Shown here one piece after another: positions 18,739 through 28,374 of a stretch of DNA of 64,000 nt; position 1 is the stretch's first letter, and each line of letters starts with the position of its first letter. Source of the stretch: Enterococcus sp. 9E7_DIV0242 (GTDB lineage Bacteria; Bacillota; Bacilli; Lactobacillales; Enterococcaceae); contig NZ_CP147247.1 of NCBI RefSeq assembly GCF_002140975.2, positions 2,330,501-2,394,500 on the forward strand, read 5' to 3'. Below the pieces are notes generated by a model, which was not told where the DNA came from, ran no database searches, and saw only the letters and a list, made by a program, of their open reading frames with translations. The position numbers and the translations under genes are program-made.

Positions 18739-19883
18739 TAGATTTTCCCTCCTTCTTGACTGTTATCATTACTCGACGCTTCTATTTCCTGAACAACCGC
18801 AACTTCCTTCTTACTACCAGAAGTTTTAGCCATCAAGAAGCGAATTAAGTAGCTGATTCCAACAAAGAAAATAATTGAAGCAATAACAACGTCTACCAAC
18901 TCAGTAGGAACACCTGCTCTAAGCGGCATCCCTTGTCCGCCCAGCTTCAAGACGCTGAACAGCACAGCTGCCAGTAAGATCCCTGCCGAGCTGCCTGCAC
19001 CAAGTAATGAAACGGCCATTCCGTCGAATCCAATACTTAATGAAGAGCCTTGAACAAAGAAATTCTGGAATGTCCCCAAGCCTTGAACAACGCCACCCAG
19101 ACCAGCAAGTGTACCGGAAATGATCATCGAAAGGATGATTGTACGTTTGCTACTCATTCCGGCATATTCAGAAGCGAAGGGGTTTAGACCCACTGAACGA
19201 ATCTCATAACCTGCTGTTGTCTTTTTCATCAAGAACCAGACAAGTACTAAGAAAATCAATGCTAAGAAAATTCCAAGGTTCATCCGTGAACCATTTGTCA
19301 TTTCTGTCAAGAACGCACTTCTAAGCGTTCCATTTGCCCCAACCATTTTCGTTACGCCTTTGTTACTCATAACATCTGGTGACATCACATTATTCACAAT
19401 ATGCGTACTGGCATACAACAGCACATAGTTCATCATGATTGTAACGATTACTTCACTTGTACCAAAGTAGGCCCTTAAAAACCCAGGAATAGCTGCCGCA
19501 ACTGCTCCAGCCAACGCTCCGGCAATTACTGCTAACGGTAAGACAATAGCCCTTGAAGCATCAGGCATGGAAAGAGCCACCCAAATACTTGCGACCCATC
19601 CACAAAGCGCTTGACCTGACAGCCCGATATTGAAAAATCCGGCTGAATTTGCTACGGAAAAGCCCAGTGCTGTAAAAATCAATGGTCCGGCCGTTACGAA
19701 AATTTCTCCAATATTTTTAGGTCCTTGACCAAATACTGTTGTGAACATGGCTGAGTAACCCTGAATTGGCGAATAACCGAAGATCAACATAATGATTGCT
19801 CCAAGGATGAACCCCATGATTACTGATAGTACCGGAACCATAATATTTCTTAATTTCTCTGACTTGTTATTCAACAGACTCAC
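18738..19883 (-). CDS. Nucleoside ABC importer permease (first subunit)
   Basis: A 381-residue permease of the same family (NupP/NupB type) with about ten hydrophobic segments. FIGLSGQALCGWVASIW-type and SVGLNPFASEYAGMSSKR segments are characteristic, and the C-terminal tail is hydrophilic. It overlaps the ATPase gene by 17 bases. The start is a GTG; a nearby TTG four codons in is an alternative. It works as the heterodimer partner of the next permease. Confidence 0.9.
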   Translation of the reverse strand: MSLLNNKSEKLRNIMVPVLSVIMGFILGAIIMLIFGYSPIQGYSAMFTTVFGQGPKNIGEIFVTAGPLIFTALGFSVANSAGFFNIGLSGQALCGWVASIWVALSMPDASRAIVLPLAVIAGALAGAVAAAIPGFLRAYFGTSEVIVTIMMNYVLLYASTHIVNNVMSPDVMSNKGVTKMVGANGTLRSAFLTEMTNGSRMNLGIFLALIFLVLVWFLMKKTTAGYEIRSVGLNPFASEYAGMSSKRTIILSMIISGTLAGLGGVVQGLGTFQNFFVQGSSLSIGFDGMAVSLLGAGSSAGILLAAVLFSVLKLGGQGMPLRAGVPTELVDVVIASIIFFVGISYLIRFLMAKTSGSKKEVAVVQEIEASSNDNSQEGGKI

Positions 19884-21435
19884 CTGCCTTCGTACTGTTT
19901 AACTCTTTACGAGCCTCTTCTAACGAATACCCCGCCATCAATAAGCCCAGTTCGTTTTCAGACGTTTCTTTCGGATCAACGATCCCAACGATTTTACCCG
20001 CATGAACAACGGCGATGCGATCAGATACATTCATGATTTCATCCAGTTCAAAGCTAACAACCAAAACAGCTTTGTTTTGATTTCGTTGCTCAATCAGACG
20101 TTTATGAATATACTCGATTGCTCCTACATCTAGTCCACGTGTTGGTTGAGAAACAATCAATAAATCTGGATTACGGTCAATTTCTCTGGCAATGATAGCC
20201 TTCTGTTGATTTCCTCCGGACAAGGCTTTTGAAGGAACAAGCTCATTCGTTGTCCGAACATCATATTCTTCAATCAATTTTCGTGCGTATTCATTGATCT
20301 TGTTATAATTTAATACGCCATTTTTACTTAATGGCTCTTTATAGTAGGTCTGTAAAGCGATATTCTCAGCCAAGGTCATTTCCAAAACCAGCCCGTACTT
20401 ATGACGGTCTTCCGGTACATGCCCGACACCAGCCTCAGTAATTTGGCGTGGCTTTTGATTCACAATCGATTTGCCATTCAACTCGACGGAGCCACTCTCG
20501 ATTTTTCTTAACCCTGTCAATGCTTGGATCAGTTCAGACTGCCCATTACCATCGATTCCGGCAATCCCGACAACCTCACCTGCTCTGACATCTAGACTCA
20601 AGCCTTTGACTGCTTCCAGTCCACGGCTTTCTTTTACAACAAGATCTTTGATAGATAGCACTGTGTCTGTTGGCTTCGCCACTGTTTTCTCTGTTTTAAA
20701 GGAAACAGAACGTCCAACCATCATATCTGCCAATTGTTGAGAAGAAACATCTTTGATATCTACCGTACCGATACTTTGTCCTCGACGGATAACTGTACAG
20801 CGGTCTGCTACTTTTTTGATTTCATCCAATTTGTGTGTAATTAGAATAATGGATTTGCCCTCTTTAACAAGCCCTTGCATAATCACGATCAGCTCATCAA
20901 TTTCCTGAGGTGTCAGAACCGCAGTGGGTTCATCAAAAATCAGTATATTAGCACCGCGATAAAGAGTTTTCAAGATTTCCACTCTTTGCTGCATCCCAAC
21001 AGAAACATCACTGATATAAGCATTTGGATTAACATCCATCCCGTATCGTTTTGATACTTCTTGAATTTCTTCAACGGCTTTTTTACGATCCAGCACGCCG
21101 CCCTTAGCGGGTTCATTTCCTAAGATAATATTTTCAGTTACTGTAAACGCATCCACTAACATAAAATGCTGGTGAACCATGCCGATTCCCAAACGGTTGG
21201 CAGCGGTTGGTCCATTTATGTCCACTTTATTCCCGTCTATGTAGATTTCTCCTGAGGTCGGCTCCAAAAGTCCGGATAACACATTCATCAGTGTTGATTT
21301 TCCTGCACCATTTTCACCTAAAAGTGCGTGGATTTCTCCAGGCTTCACTTTCAAGTTAATATTATCATTCGCCTTGAATGTACCGAATTGTTTAGTAATA
21401 TTGCGCATCTCAATCACATATTTTTCTTGAGCCAC
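19867..21435 (-). CDS. Nucleoside ABC importer ATPase (double ABC domain)
   Basis: A 522-residue protein with two fused ABC domains, as in RbsA/NupO. The first has Walker A GENGAGKST and signature VSVGMQQRVEI. The second has the degenerate Walker A GIDGNGQSEL and signature LSGGNQQKAIIARE, typical of this class. It energises the nucleoside importer. I place the start at GTG (21433-21435) since an AGGATG site precedes it at suitable distance; in-frame ATGs upstream lack one. A LacI-type operator copy lies 332 bp upstream. Confidence 0.92.
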   Translation of the reverse strand: MAQEKYVIEMRNITKQFGTFKANDNINLKVKPGEIHALLGENGAGKSTLMNVLSGLLEPTSGEIYIDGNKVDINGPTAANRLGIGMVHQHFMLVDAFTVTENIILGNEPAKGGVLDRKKAVEEIQEVSKRYGMDVNPNAYISDVSVGMQQRVEILKTLYRGANILIFDEPTAVLTPQEIDELIVIMQGLVKEGKSIILITHKLDEIKKVADRCTVIRRGQSIGTVDIKDVSSQQLADMMVGRSVSFKTEKTVAKPTDTVLSIKDLVVKESRGLEAVKGLSLDVRAGEVVGIAGIDGNGQSELIQALTGLRKIESGSVELNGKSIVNQKPRQITEAGVGHVPEDRHKYGLVLEMTLAENIALQTYYKEPLSKNGVLNYNKINEYARKLIEEYDVRTTNELVPSKALSGGNQQKAIIAREIDRNPDLLIVSQPTRGLDVGAIEYIHKRLIEQRNQNKAVLVVSFELDEIMNVSDRIAVVHAGKIVGIVDPKETSENELGLLMAGYSLEEARKELNSTKAGESVE

Positions 21436-21766
21436 GTTTTTTTCACATCCTAACATTATTTTCACTTACGACAAGTGTCATTTCCAAACCTTAGCCTGAC
21501 ATAACGACCCAAAACAACTGTCTCAATAATTATTTCCAGTATACCCATGGTGATATGAAACCAAAAGCCAAAGGGACGTCTCCCTCTTCTTCCATCATTT
21601 GCTTGCAATACGCGTCAAAAAAGCATCAAGAAAAAAACTCGGAGTGTGTCAAAAAAATTGGGAAAAATAAGTGCTTACTCCGACGATTGATTTTCCTCTA
21701 GCTGCTTTTGAAACAGCGCTGCGTTGAAAAGACAGTATCTGTTGTTTGACTTTTAAGAAAACAGAC

Positions 21767-21782
21767 TAGTAAACTGGTTTAT
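21767..21782. promoter_or_regulatory. Candidate LacI-family operator upstream of the nucleoside ABC genes
   Basis: TAGTAAACTGGTTTAT matches, in reverse complement, most of the 20-bp palindrome upstream of pdp (26090-26109). It lies in the 514-bp gap between the BMP lipoprotein gene and the ATPase gene. That gap also contains the hairpin at 21831-21852 and no other gene I can support. Confidence 0.6.
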
Positions 21783-21830
21783 CTACTCTGCTTTCTTAGA
21801 ACCCGGAACGTGTATTTTCCAGTGGAATCA

Positions 21831-21852
21831 CTGGGGCTTTGATACGCCCCAG
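21831..21852. terminator. GC-rich hairpin after the BMP lipoprotein gene
   Basis: CTGGGGC/GCCCCAG arms around an 8-base loop, about 100 bp past the lipoprotein stop. No T-run follows on the minus strand, so it may be an attenuator or processing site. It could explain higher lipoprotein than transporter expression. Confidence 0.45.
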
Positions 21853-21949
21853 TCACTTCTCACTGTCAGTACCATGGTTGAGAGCTTCGTGTGTTCTAAC
21901 TCTCGAAGCTGAACACTCTTTCACAACCTCATTACGTTCAACAATTCAA

Positions 21950-23056
21950 TTAGTCTTTTACGTCTTCTGGTGTTTCTGGTACTTCGATTTCTTCTGCAAT
22001 TACTTTTTCTTTCGCTGTATCAACTGCTTTTTGTGCATCGTCTGAAAGGTAACCAGCTGTTAAATCAACACCGCCATCTTTCAAACCATATACTTTGTGG
22101 TCTCCACCAGGGAACTTGTCTTCCAAAGCCAAGTCAGAGATATCTTTCACTGCTGCACCCACACCTTTAAGTGTAGAAGTTAGTGTCAAGTTGTCGTCTT
22201 TACCATCTTTTGTTGTATAAGCGCCATCTTCGTCTTGGTCTCTGTCTACACCGATAACCCAAACTTTGTCTTGGTCACCAGATTCGTTCAAGTCCTTCGC
22301 TTCTTGGAAGACACCCGCACCAGTACCACCTGAAGCGTGGAAAATGATATCTACTCCGCCTTGATACATTGCTGCTGAAAGTGATTTACCTTTCGCAGGA
22401 TCTCCGAATGATGCTGCATATTTCACATCAACACTAATTGTTTTGCCTAATTCTTCTGCTGCATCTGCTACACCTTGACGGAATCCAGCTTCAAAACGGT
22501 CGATTACGACGCCTTCTTCACCACCGATGAAACCAACTTTGTCAGTTTTCGTCGTATTTGCTGCTGCTACACCTGCAAGATAAGACGCTTCGTTGTCTTT
22601 AAATGTAGCTGAAACAACATTGTCTTTGTCTTCGATGACACTATCAATAATAACGAATTGCGTATCTGGATTCTGATCTGCTGCTGCACTGATAGAATCT
22701 GCTAGCAAGTAACCAATACCGAAGACTGTTTTAAATCCATTTGAAACAGCTGTATCGATGTTTGTTACGTACTCAGAAGCATCATTTGACTGGATGTAGT
22801 CATAGCCGTCCGCGCCTTTTGGCAGGTCATGTTCTTTGCCCCATTCTTGAAGGCCTTCCCATGCAGATTGGTTGAATGACTTATCATCTACACCGCCGAT
22901 ATCCGTTACGATTACTGCACTATGTGCCGCATCGCCTGAACTTGAACCTCCGCCTGTTGAATCAGTAGTCTTGTCGTTGCCTCCGCCACATGCTGCCAGA
23001 CCTAAAGTCAATCCGGCTGCAACTACGCCTAAACCAAATAATTTCGCTTTTTTCAT
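21950..23056 (-). CDS. BMP-family nucleoside-binding lipoprotein
   Basis: A 368-residue solute-binding lipoprotein of the BMP/Med family that binds nucleosides for the ABC importer. The signal peptide ends LGLAAC (Cys23), followed by a Gly/Ser linker. The family blocks VTDIGGVDDKSFNQSAWEGL, VGFIGGEEGVVIDRFEAGFRQG and GGTGAGVFQEA are present. The ATG at 23056 follows AGGGGG; a longer frame upstream is unsupported. It leads the importer genes but is separated from them by 514 bp. Confidence 0.95.
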   Translation of the reverse strand: MKKAKLFGLGVVAAGLTLGLAACGGGNDKTTDSTGGGSSSGDAAHSAVIVTDIGGVDDKSFNQSAWEGLQEWGKEHDLPKGADGYDYIQSNDASEYVTNIDTAVSNGFKTVFGIGYLLADSISAAADQNPDTQFVIIDSVIEDKDNVVSATFKDNEASYLAGVAAANTTKTDKVGFIGGEEGVVIDRFEAGFRQGVADAAEELGKTISVDVKYAASFGDPAKGKSLSAAMYQGGVDIIFHASGGTGAGVFQEAKDLNESGDQDKVWVIGVDRDQDEDGAYTTKDGKDDNLTLTSTLKGVGAAVKDISDLALEDKFPGGDHKVYGLKDGGVDLTAGYLSDDAQKAVDTAKEKVIAEEIEVPETPEDVKD

Positions 23057-23214
23057 TTCTGTAAAGCCCCCTAAATAAAATAGTTTTATATTTTCAACAG
23101 TCAGATGACTGAATGAAACAAATGAAATGCTGATTCTTAGCAACAGGATAATACATTGCTGATTGAATCATTTTTATTCGCTAACTAAGTGAAGCTAGTG
23201 ACAAGTTGATCTTT

Positions 23215-23610
23215 CTATAGGTCATCTTCCGTAAACGCATATGGCAATAACTGCGCAACCGTCGTTTCTTTGGTCACACCGTCATCACCGACCAGTGTCA
23301 CAGGCATATCTGGTTCACAAAACTCAGCAATTACCTGACGGCACGCACCACAGGGTGAAATTGGCCGTGGCGTGTGACCGGCAACAACCAGATGTTGGAA
23401 ATTGCGTTGACCTTCAGAGACAGCCTTGAAAATCGCTGTTCGTTCTGCACAATTCGTTAAGCCATAAGAAGCATTTTCAATATTGATTCCTTGGTACATC
23501 TGTCCATCTTCAGCAACAAGACAGGCACCTACGGGGAATTCTGAATACGGTACATAGGCTTTGTTCAACGCCTCTCTTGCAACAGTGATCCATTCTGATT
23601 TCGCAGTCAT
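23215..23610 (-). CDS. cdd: Cytidine deaminase
   Basis: Deaminates cytidine and deoxycytidine to uridine and deoxyuridine. The 131-residue tetrameric-type enzyme has the zinc and catalytic motifs NCAERTAIFKA and SPCGACRQVI. Lying between deoC and the importer lipoprotein, it supplies the pyrimidine phosphorylase encoded upstream. Confidence 0.96.
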   Translation of the reverse strand: MTAKSEWITVAREALNKAYVPYSEFPVGACLVAEDGQMYQGINIENASYGLTNCAERTAIFKAVSEGQRNFQHLVVAGHTPRPISPCGACRQVIAEFCEPDMPVTLVGDDGVTKETTVAQLLPYAFTEDDL

Positions 23611-23657
23611 TCTTTTCCCACTTTTCTATAAGTTATTCTATATATTGTACCTATTTC

Positions 23658-24320
23658 TTAGTACCCAGTACCTGTTTCGCCGTCCATAATAGCTACGCCG
23701 GCACTTGTTCCGATTCTGGTTGCACCTGCATCAACCATTGCCTGTGCTTCTTCTTTGTTATGAATACCGCCGGAAGCTTTCACACCCATATCAGGTCCAA
23801 CAGTGCTTCTCATCAGTTTAACATCTTCAACTGTTGCACCACCTGTAGAAAAACCTGTAGATGTTTTTACAAAATCAGCACCTGCTTCTTTTGCCATTTC
23901 ACACGCTTTGATTTTTTCTTCGTCTGTCAGTAAGGCTGTTTCGATGATTACTTTAACTAATGCTTTACCGTCAGCTGCCTGAACAACTGCTTGAATGTCC
24001 TTCAATACTTTTTTATATTGCTTTGATTTCATCGCGCCAACATTCAAAACCATATCTACTTCGTCCGCACCATTTGCAATGGCATCTTTTGTTTCATAAG
24101 CTTTGACCTCAGAAGTATTTGCTCCTAAAGGAAAACCAATAACTGTACAGGTCGAAACCTTTGTACCAGCCAATTTTTCATGCGCCAACGCTACCCAGTA
24201 AGGGTTCACACAAACAGAGAAAAATTCATATTTCTTTGCCTCTTCGATAATTTTCAGCACATCTTCCTCAGATGCATTTGCTTTCAGTATTGTGTGGTCG
24301 ATCATACGATTTAATTCCAC
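23658..24320 (-). CDS. deoC: Deoxyribose-phosphate aldolase
   Basis: Cleaves 2-deoxyribose-5-phosphate to glyceraldehyde-3-phosphate and acetaldehyde, ending deoxynucleoside catabolism. The 220-residue class I aldolase has the Schiff-base Lys in [14 protein letters not shown] and the second Lys in GVKASGGI. The GTG start at 24320 is chosen because AAGGAG lies 9 bases upstream and [14 protein letters not shown] is the standard N-terminus; an ATG 20 codons earlier lacks a site. Confidence 0.95.
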   Translation of the reverse strand: MELNRMIDHTILKANASEEDVLKIIEEAKKYEFFSVCVNPYWVALAHEKLAGTKVSTCTVIGFPLGANTSEVKAYETKDAIANGADEVDMVLNVGAMKSKQYKKVLKDIQAVVQAADGKALVKVIIETALLTDEEKIKACEMAKEAGADFVKTSTGFSTGGATVEDVKLMRSTVGPDMGVKASGGIHNKEEAQAMVDAGATRIGTSAGVAIMDGETGTGY

Positions 24321-24386
24321 GATTACACGCTCCTTAGTTTTATTGTGAAAAGCAACCAAGTTATTGTCTGCTTTTTTCATTTTAGT

Positions 24387-24552
24387 GGTCCGATGTCGAT
24401 TGCTTCTAGATGCTCCTACAAAAGAGCAATCGCTCTCCTTCTTATATGTTGAGGAAAACTATCAGGTAACTGCTTGCTTTCTTCATTCTGGTGATCCTAC
24501 GTCCATTTCCCTAGCATTCCTAATAAAAGAGAAACGACCCTTCTTCTTATAA
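24387..24552. repeat. Two imperfect direct copies of about 60 bp in the deoC-pdp gap
   Basis: 24387-24445 and 24490-24552 share blocks such as GGT, AAAAGAG and CCTTCTTATA in the same order. The first copy also has CGATTGCT/AGCAATCG arms able to pair. The 405-bp gap holds no gene I can support; the repeat may be a degenerate regulatory leader or an old duplication. Confidence 0.4.
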
Positions 24553-24726
24553 CTTAATGAAAGTAATCCGATATTTTCTTCGTATTACAGCACAGCATAA
24601 AGCAACTATAAATATCTTCACGAGAGAACCATATTCCTATTTGCTCTCATTAGCTATCAATAGTATGAACCAAGCTACAAAACAACTGTTTTAACACTAT
24701 ACTCAAAACATTTTTACCACGCTAAA

Positions 24727-26028
24727 TCACAAGGTAATTATATCATGAATCAGTACAGGTTCCTCGCCTGAATCACCGATTTCGATATTTTTATAAATCA
24801 GCTCTTTTACCTCGTCAATATTTTCTGAATCTGCATAAATCGTTAGTAAGGATTCACCTTCCTTAACAGGCATCCCAACTTTTTTATGCAGCTTGATTCC
24901 TACAGCATAGTTGATGGCATCTTCTTTGGTTGCACGGCCTGCCCCCAAAAGCATTGCAGCAATTCCGATTTCGTTGGCAACAATTTTCTGCACAACACCT
25001 GTACTCTTTGCAGGAAGCTCGATTTGATATTTCGCTGACAGTAAGCGTGCCGGTTCATCAACGATCGTATCGTCTCCCCCTTGGTTACGAATCATCTCTC
25101 TAAACTTCTCTAACGCTTTACCAGAAGCCAATGCCTCTTCCAACAGACCTCGCGCTTCTTCCAAAGTAGCTGCTTTTTCTGCAAGAACGACCATTTGACT
25201 TCCCAATGCGTAACACATTTCAACTAAATCTTCCGGCCCGTTGCCTTGAAGTGTTTCGATTGCTTCGACGATTTCCAAGCTGTTTCCGATTGCCTCACCC
25301 AATGGCTGAGACATGTCTGAAATTACAGCCATTGTCTGTCTGTTCGCAAGCTTCCCGATACGCACCATCGTCTCTGCCAGACGACGTGCTTCCTCAATAT
25401 TTTTCATAAAGGCGCCTTCGCCAGTCGTTACATCTAAAACGATCGCATCTGCTCCCGCCGCAATTTTCTTACTCATGATCGAGCTTGCGATTAAAGGAAT
25501 CGAATTGACAGTCGCCGTCACATCTCTCAATGCGTATAATTTTTTATCTGCCGGTGCCAAATCTCCTGACTGCCCAATAACTGCTACATGACTTTCATTG
25601 ACCAGCTGAATAAATTTTTCATCCGGTAATTCCACTTGGAACCCTGGGATAGCTTCTAGCTTATCGATCGTACCACCTGTATAGCCTAAGCCTCTGCCAG
25701 ACATCTTCGCTACGCTGACACCCACACTGGCAACTAAAGGAGCCAAGATCAATGTTGTTGTATCACCTACGCCACCTGTTGAATGCTTATCTACTTTGAT
25801 TCCCTGAATCCCGGAAAGATCGATCATCTCACCTGAACTCGCCATCGCTAACGTCATATTGGTAATTTCTTCATCGGTCATATCTTGATAAAAAACAGTC
25901 ATTAAAAAGGCACTAAGCTGATAATCAGGAATATCCCCTTTTGTATAGCCATCAATGATGAACTGGATTTCTTCTTTGCTTAGGCTGCCACCGTCGCGTT
26001 TTTTCTCAATCAAATCTACCATTCTCAT
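24727..26028 (-). CDS. pdp: Pyrimidine-nucleoside phosphorylase
   Basis: Phosphorolyses uridine, deoxyuridine and thymidine to base and (deoxy)ribose-1-phosphate. The 433-residue protein has family motifs [17 protein letters not shown] (phosphate site), [16 protein letters not shown] and the Arg/Ser/Lys pyrimidine site in [29 protein letters not shown] precedes the ATG. Upstream are a TATAAT box, a LacI-type operator and a cre-like site, so it is likely induced by nucleosides and subject to carbon repression. Confidence 0.95.
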   Translation of the reverse strand: MRMVDLIEKKRDGGSLSKEEIQFIIDGYTKGDIPDYQLSAFLMTVFYQDMTDEEITNMTLAMASSGEMIDLSGIQGIKVDKHSTGGVGDTTTLILAPLVASVGVSVAKMSGRGLGYTGGTIDKLEAIPGFQVELPDEKFIQLVNESHVAVIGQSGDLAPADKKLYALRDVTATVNSIPLIASSIMSKKIAAGADAIVLDVTTGEGAFMKNIEEARRLAETMVRIGKLANRQTMAVISDMSQPLGEAIGNSLEIVEAIETLQGNGPEDLVEMCYALGSQMVVLAEKAATLEEARGLLEEALASGKALEKFREMIRNQGGDDTIVDEPARLLSAKYQIELPAKSTGVVQKIVANEIGIAAMLLGAGRATKEDAINYAVGIKLHKKVGMPVKEGESLLTIYADSENIDEVKELIYKNIEIGDSGEEPVLIHDIITL

Positions 26029-26057
26029 TATAATTTCCTCCGAATTCCCAATGTTGT

Positions 26058-26140
26058 ATTATACACTAAAAAAGGCCGTCTTAAAACATTTAGTAAACCA
26101 GTTTACTAACCATTATTACCAAAAAAAGAAAGCGCTTATA
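26058..26140 (-). promoter_or_regulatory. pdp control region: -10 box, LacI-type operator, cre-like site
   Basis: On the minus strand a TATAAT (complement of 26058-26063) lies 30 bases before the pdp start. Farther upstream is TTAGTAAACCAGTTTACTAA (26090-26109), a 20-bp palindrome imperfect only at its centre. Next is GAAAGCGCTT (26128-26137), which matches the core of the CcpA cre site. The palindrome recurs upstream of the importer ATPase. The neighbouring LacI protein is the natural candidate binder. Confidence 0.65.
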
Positions 26141-26164
26141 AAACGAACATTACTATTTTTCTCC

Positions 26165-27178
26165 TTAATTGTCAATCATTCGTGTGCTATTTCTCTCGAT
26201 AAAGGTTGTTTCAAATGTTTTATTTGGGATTATTTTTACGTCACCATGAATCGCCTCAACTAAGAATTTTGCTGCATAGTAGCCAATGTCAAACGCCGGT
26301 TGATACACAGTTGTCAGACTTGGCGCCAGATACTCCGAGATTTCCAATCCATCAAATCCTATGACAGAAATATCTTCTGGAATACGTAAATCCTTTTCAT
26401 AGATTGCTTGATATGCTCCTATTGCCATCTCATCATTCCCGCAAAAAATCGCTGTTACTTCTTTGTTTTCCAACACCGCTTTTGCTGCACGATAGCCACC
26501 CTTCAATGTCAGTTCCCCACTTTGGATGTAGTCTTCATTAATCGGTATGTCATGCTTTTCCAGCACCGCTCTATATGCTGCCAAACGTTCTGTCAGTTGG
26601 TAATATCCATGTGTCTCCTTCAACATTCCGATATGTCGATGCCCGTGTGCAATCAGGTATTCTACTGCTTGAGATGCTCCTACATACTCTTCAACCAGTA
26701 ACTGTCCTTCTTCTCGGGTATTGATCCCTCTATCGATCAATACCACTGGAAAAGCAGATTGTCGTTGCTTCTTCAATACATGATCCTGTGGAAGTACATT
26801 AGGTGTTGCTAGAATAATACCATCTACTGATCGATGAAGCAGTTCAGTCACATACTGTGTTTCCTTTTTCACACTATGCTTTGAGTTACATAATAGAATC
26901 ATATAGCCGAGTGAGTTCAAATAAGTCTCCACACCTTCAACCACTTTAGAAAAGAAAAAATCTGTGACATCGGGAACAATCATTCCGATGGTCTTTGAGT
27001 GTCTCGTAATAATGTTTGAAGCAAAAAAATCTGGCTTGTATTGATATTCCTCGACGATTTCCAATACCTTCTTCTTTGTCGCTTCGCTGAATCGACTGCC
27101 CTTATTGTTGAGGATCTGAGAAACCGTTGTTACTGAGACTCCAGCCATGTTGGCTATCTCTCTTATCGTCAGCTTCAT
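26165..27178 (-). CDS. LacI-family regulator of the nucleoside locus
   Basis: A 337-residue LacI/GalR repressor. The N-terminal helix-turn-helix is MKLTIREIANMAGVSVTTVSQILNNKG, with a hinge helix near residues 50-60. A periplasmic-binding-like core follows (IGMIVPDVTDFFFSKVVEGVE, FCGNDEMAIGAYQAI, SVIGFDGLEISEYLAP). It lies directly upstream of pdp on the same strand, with a matching palindrome between them and another before the importer genes. I infer it represses nucleoside uptake and catabolism; the effector is unknown. The ATG giving the canonical N-terminus is chosen over a longer TTG frame. Confidence 0.88.
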   Translation of the reverse strand: MKLTIREIANMAGVSVTTVSQILNNKGSRFSEATKKKVLEIVEEYQYKPDFFASNIITRHSKTIGMIVPDVTDFFFSKVVEGVETYLNSLGYMILLCNSKHSVKKETQYVTELLHRSVDGIILATPNVLPQDHVLKKQRQSAFPVVLIDRGINTREEGQLLVEEYVGASQAVEYLIAHGHRHIGMLKETHGYYQLTERLAAYRAVLEKHDIPINEDYIQSGELTLKGGYRAAKAVLENKEVTAIFCGNDEMAIGAYQAIYEKDLRIPEDISVIGFDGLEISEYLAPSLTTVYQPAFDIGYYAAKFLVEAIHGDVKIIPNKTFETTFIERNSTRMIDN

Positions 27179-27336
27179 CCCTGTCCCCCTCTCCCATTGA
27201 CATGATGCTTGTGACATGGTACATTCTTCGAAATACTTTTTTCTAAAATACTTACCGAACAATCACATGATAGCAGAAACGTTCGGAAAAAAACAGATAA
27301 ATGAAAATTTTGTAATGAAAAAGAAAGGACAAAACC

Positions 27337-28374
27337 GTGGAGAAAGAAATTGTAATCAAATTACCAAAAATCGAGTTACACTGTCATTTAGATGGGTCCG
27401 TAAGCGTTGAAACTTTACTGAAAATTTCCAGAAACCAATCGTTTAGCTCCCAAGAAGATTCCGAACAATTACGAAAAGCAGTAACAGCACCCAAAGACTG
27501 CCGAAACTTGAAGGACTATTTGACATGCTTCGATGTTATTTTAACGTATTTACAGACAGAAACAGCCTTAGAGATGGCTACACTCGATGTCATCGCACAA
27601 GCAGCTCGGGACGGTATCTCTTATATCGAGTTACGGTTTGCCCCAACGCAGCATTTGGAACAAGGATTGTCCTTAACTCAAGTCGTCACAGCTGTGCTCA
27701 AAGGGTTGAATGCCGGTGAAAAACGTTATGGGGTAAAGAGTAATGCAATCCTTTGCGGCATGCGCCATGATGAGCTAGAAAAAATCGAAGCGGTTGTTCA
27801 CCTTGCAAAATATTTTCAGAAAAGTGGCGTAGTGGCCTTCGATCTAGCGGGCGATGAAGCGGCTTTCCCACCTAGGGAATTCGAAGAAACACTAGCTTTA
27901 GCCAACCAGCTAAGCATTCCTTTGACTCTGCATGCCGGTGAATGCGGCTGTGGGAAAAATGTGGCAGATTCTATCTCTCTTGGTGCAAAACGAATCGGGC
28001 ACGGTATTGCGCTCAAAGACACACCGGAATATTTTGATTTATTACGGGAAAAAGATGTTCTATTAGAGCTTTGCCCGACCAGTAACTTCCAGACGAAGAC
28101 AGTAGAATCATTGGCAGATTATCCATTCCGACAATTCTTAAAGGAAAAAATTAAAGTCTGTATCAACACGGACAATCGAACAGTTTCTAACACAACATTA
28201 GTGGACGAATACATGAAGCTGTCTGAGTGGTACCAATTGACCTACGATGAAATGGAGCAGTTAAACCATGACGCAGTCGATGGTGCCTTTATCTCCGATG
28301 AAGAAAAAGCAGCTCTTCATCAGCTGCTAACAAAAAAATATAGAGAGCTTACAAAAAATGGAGGCCTATCATGA
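27337..28374 (+). CDS. add: Adenosine deaminase
   Basis: Deaminates adenosine and deoxyadenosine to inosine forms for the purine nucleoside phosphorylases. The 345-residue metal-dependent hydrolase has the zinc pair in ELHCHLDGS, the catalytic Glu in LTLHAGECG, the next metal His in KRIGHGIAL, and the metal Asp in CINTDNRTVS. The GTG start follows AAAGGA. Divergent from the LacI gene and overlapping the PhzF gene by 4 bases. Confidence 0.95.
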   Translation: MEKEIVIKLPKIELHCHLDGSVSVETLLKISRNQSFSSQEDSEQLRKAVTAPKDCRNLKDYLTCFDVILTYLQTETALEMATLDVIAQAARDGISYIELRFAPTQHLEQGLSLTQVVTAVLKGLNAGEKRYGVKSNAILCGMRHDELEKIEAVVHLAKYFQKSGVVAFDLAGDEAAFPPREFEETLALANQLSIPLTLHAGECGCGKNVADSISLGAKRIGHGIALKDTPEYFDLLREKDVLLELCPTSNFQTKTVESLADYPFRQFLKEKIKVCINTDNRTVSNTTLVDEYMKLSEWYQLTYDEMEQLNHDAVDGAFISDEEKAALHQLLTKKYRELTKNGGLS

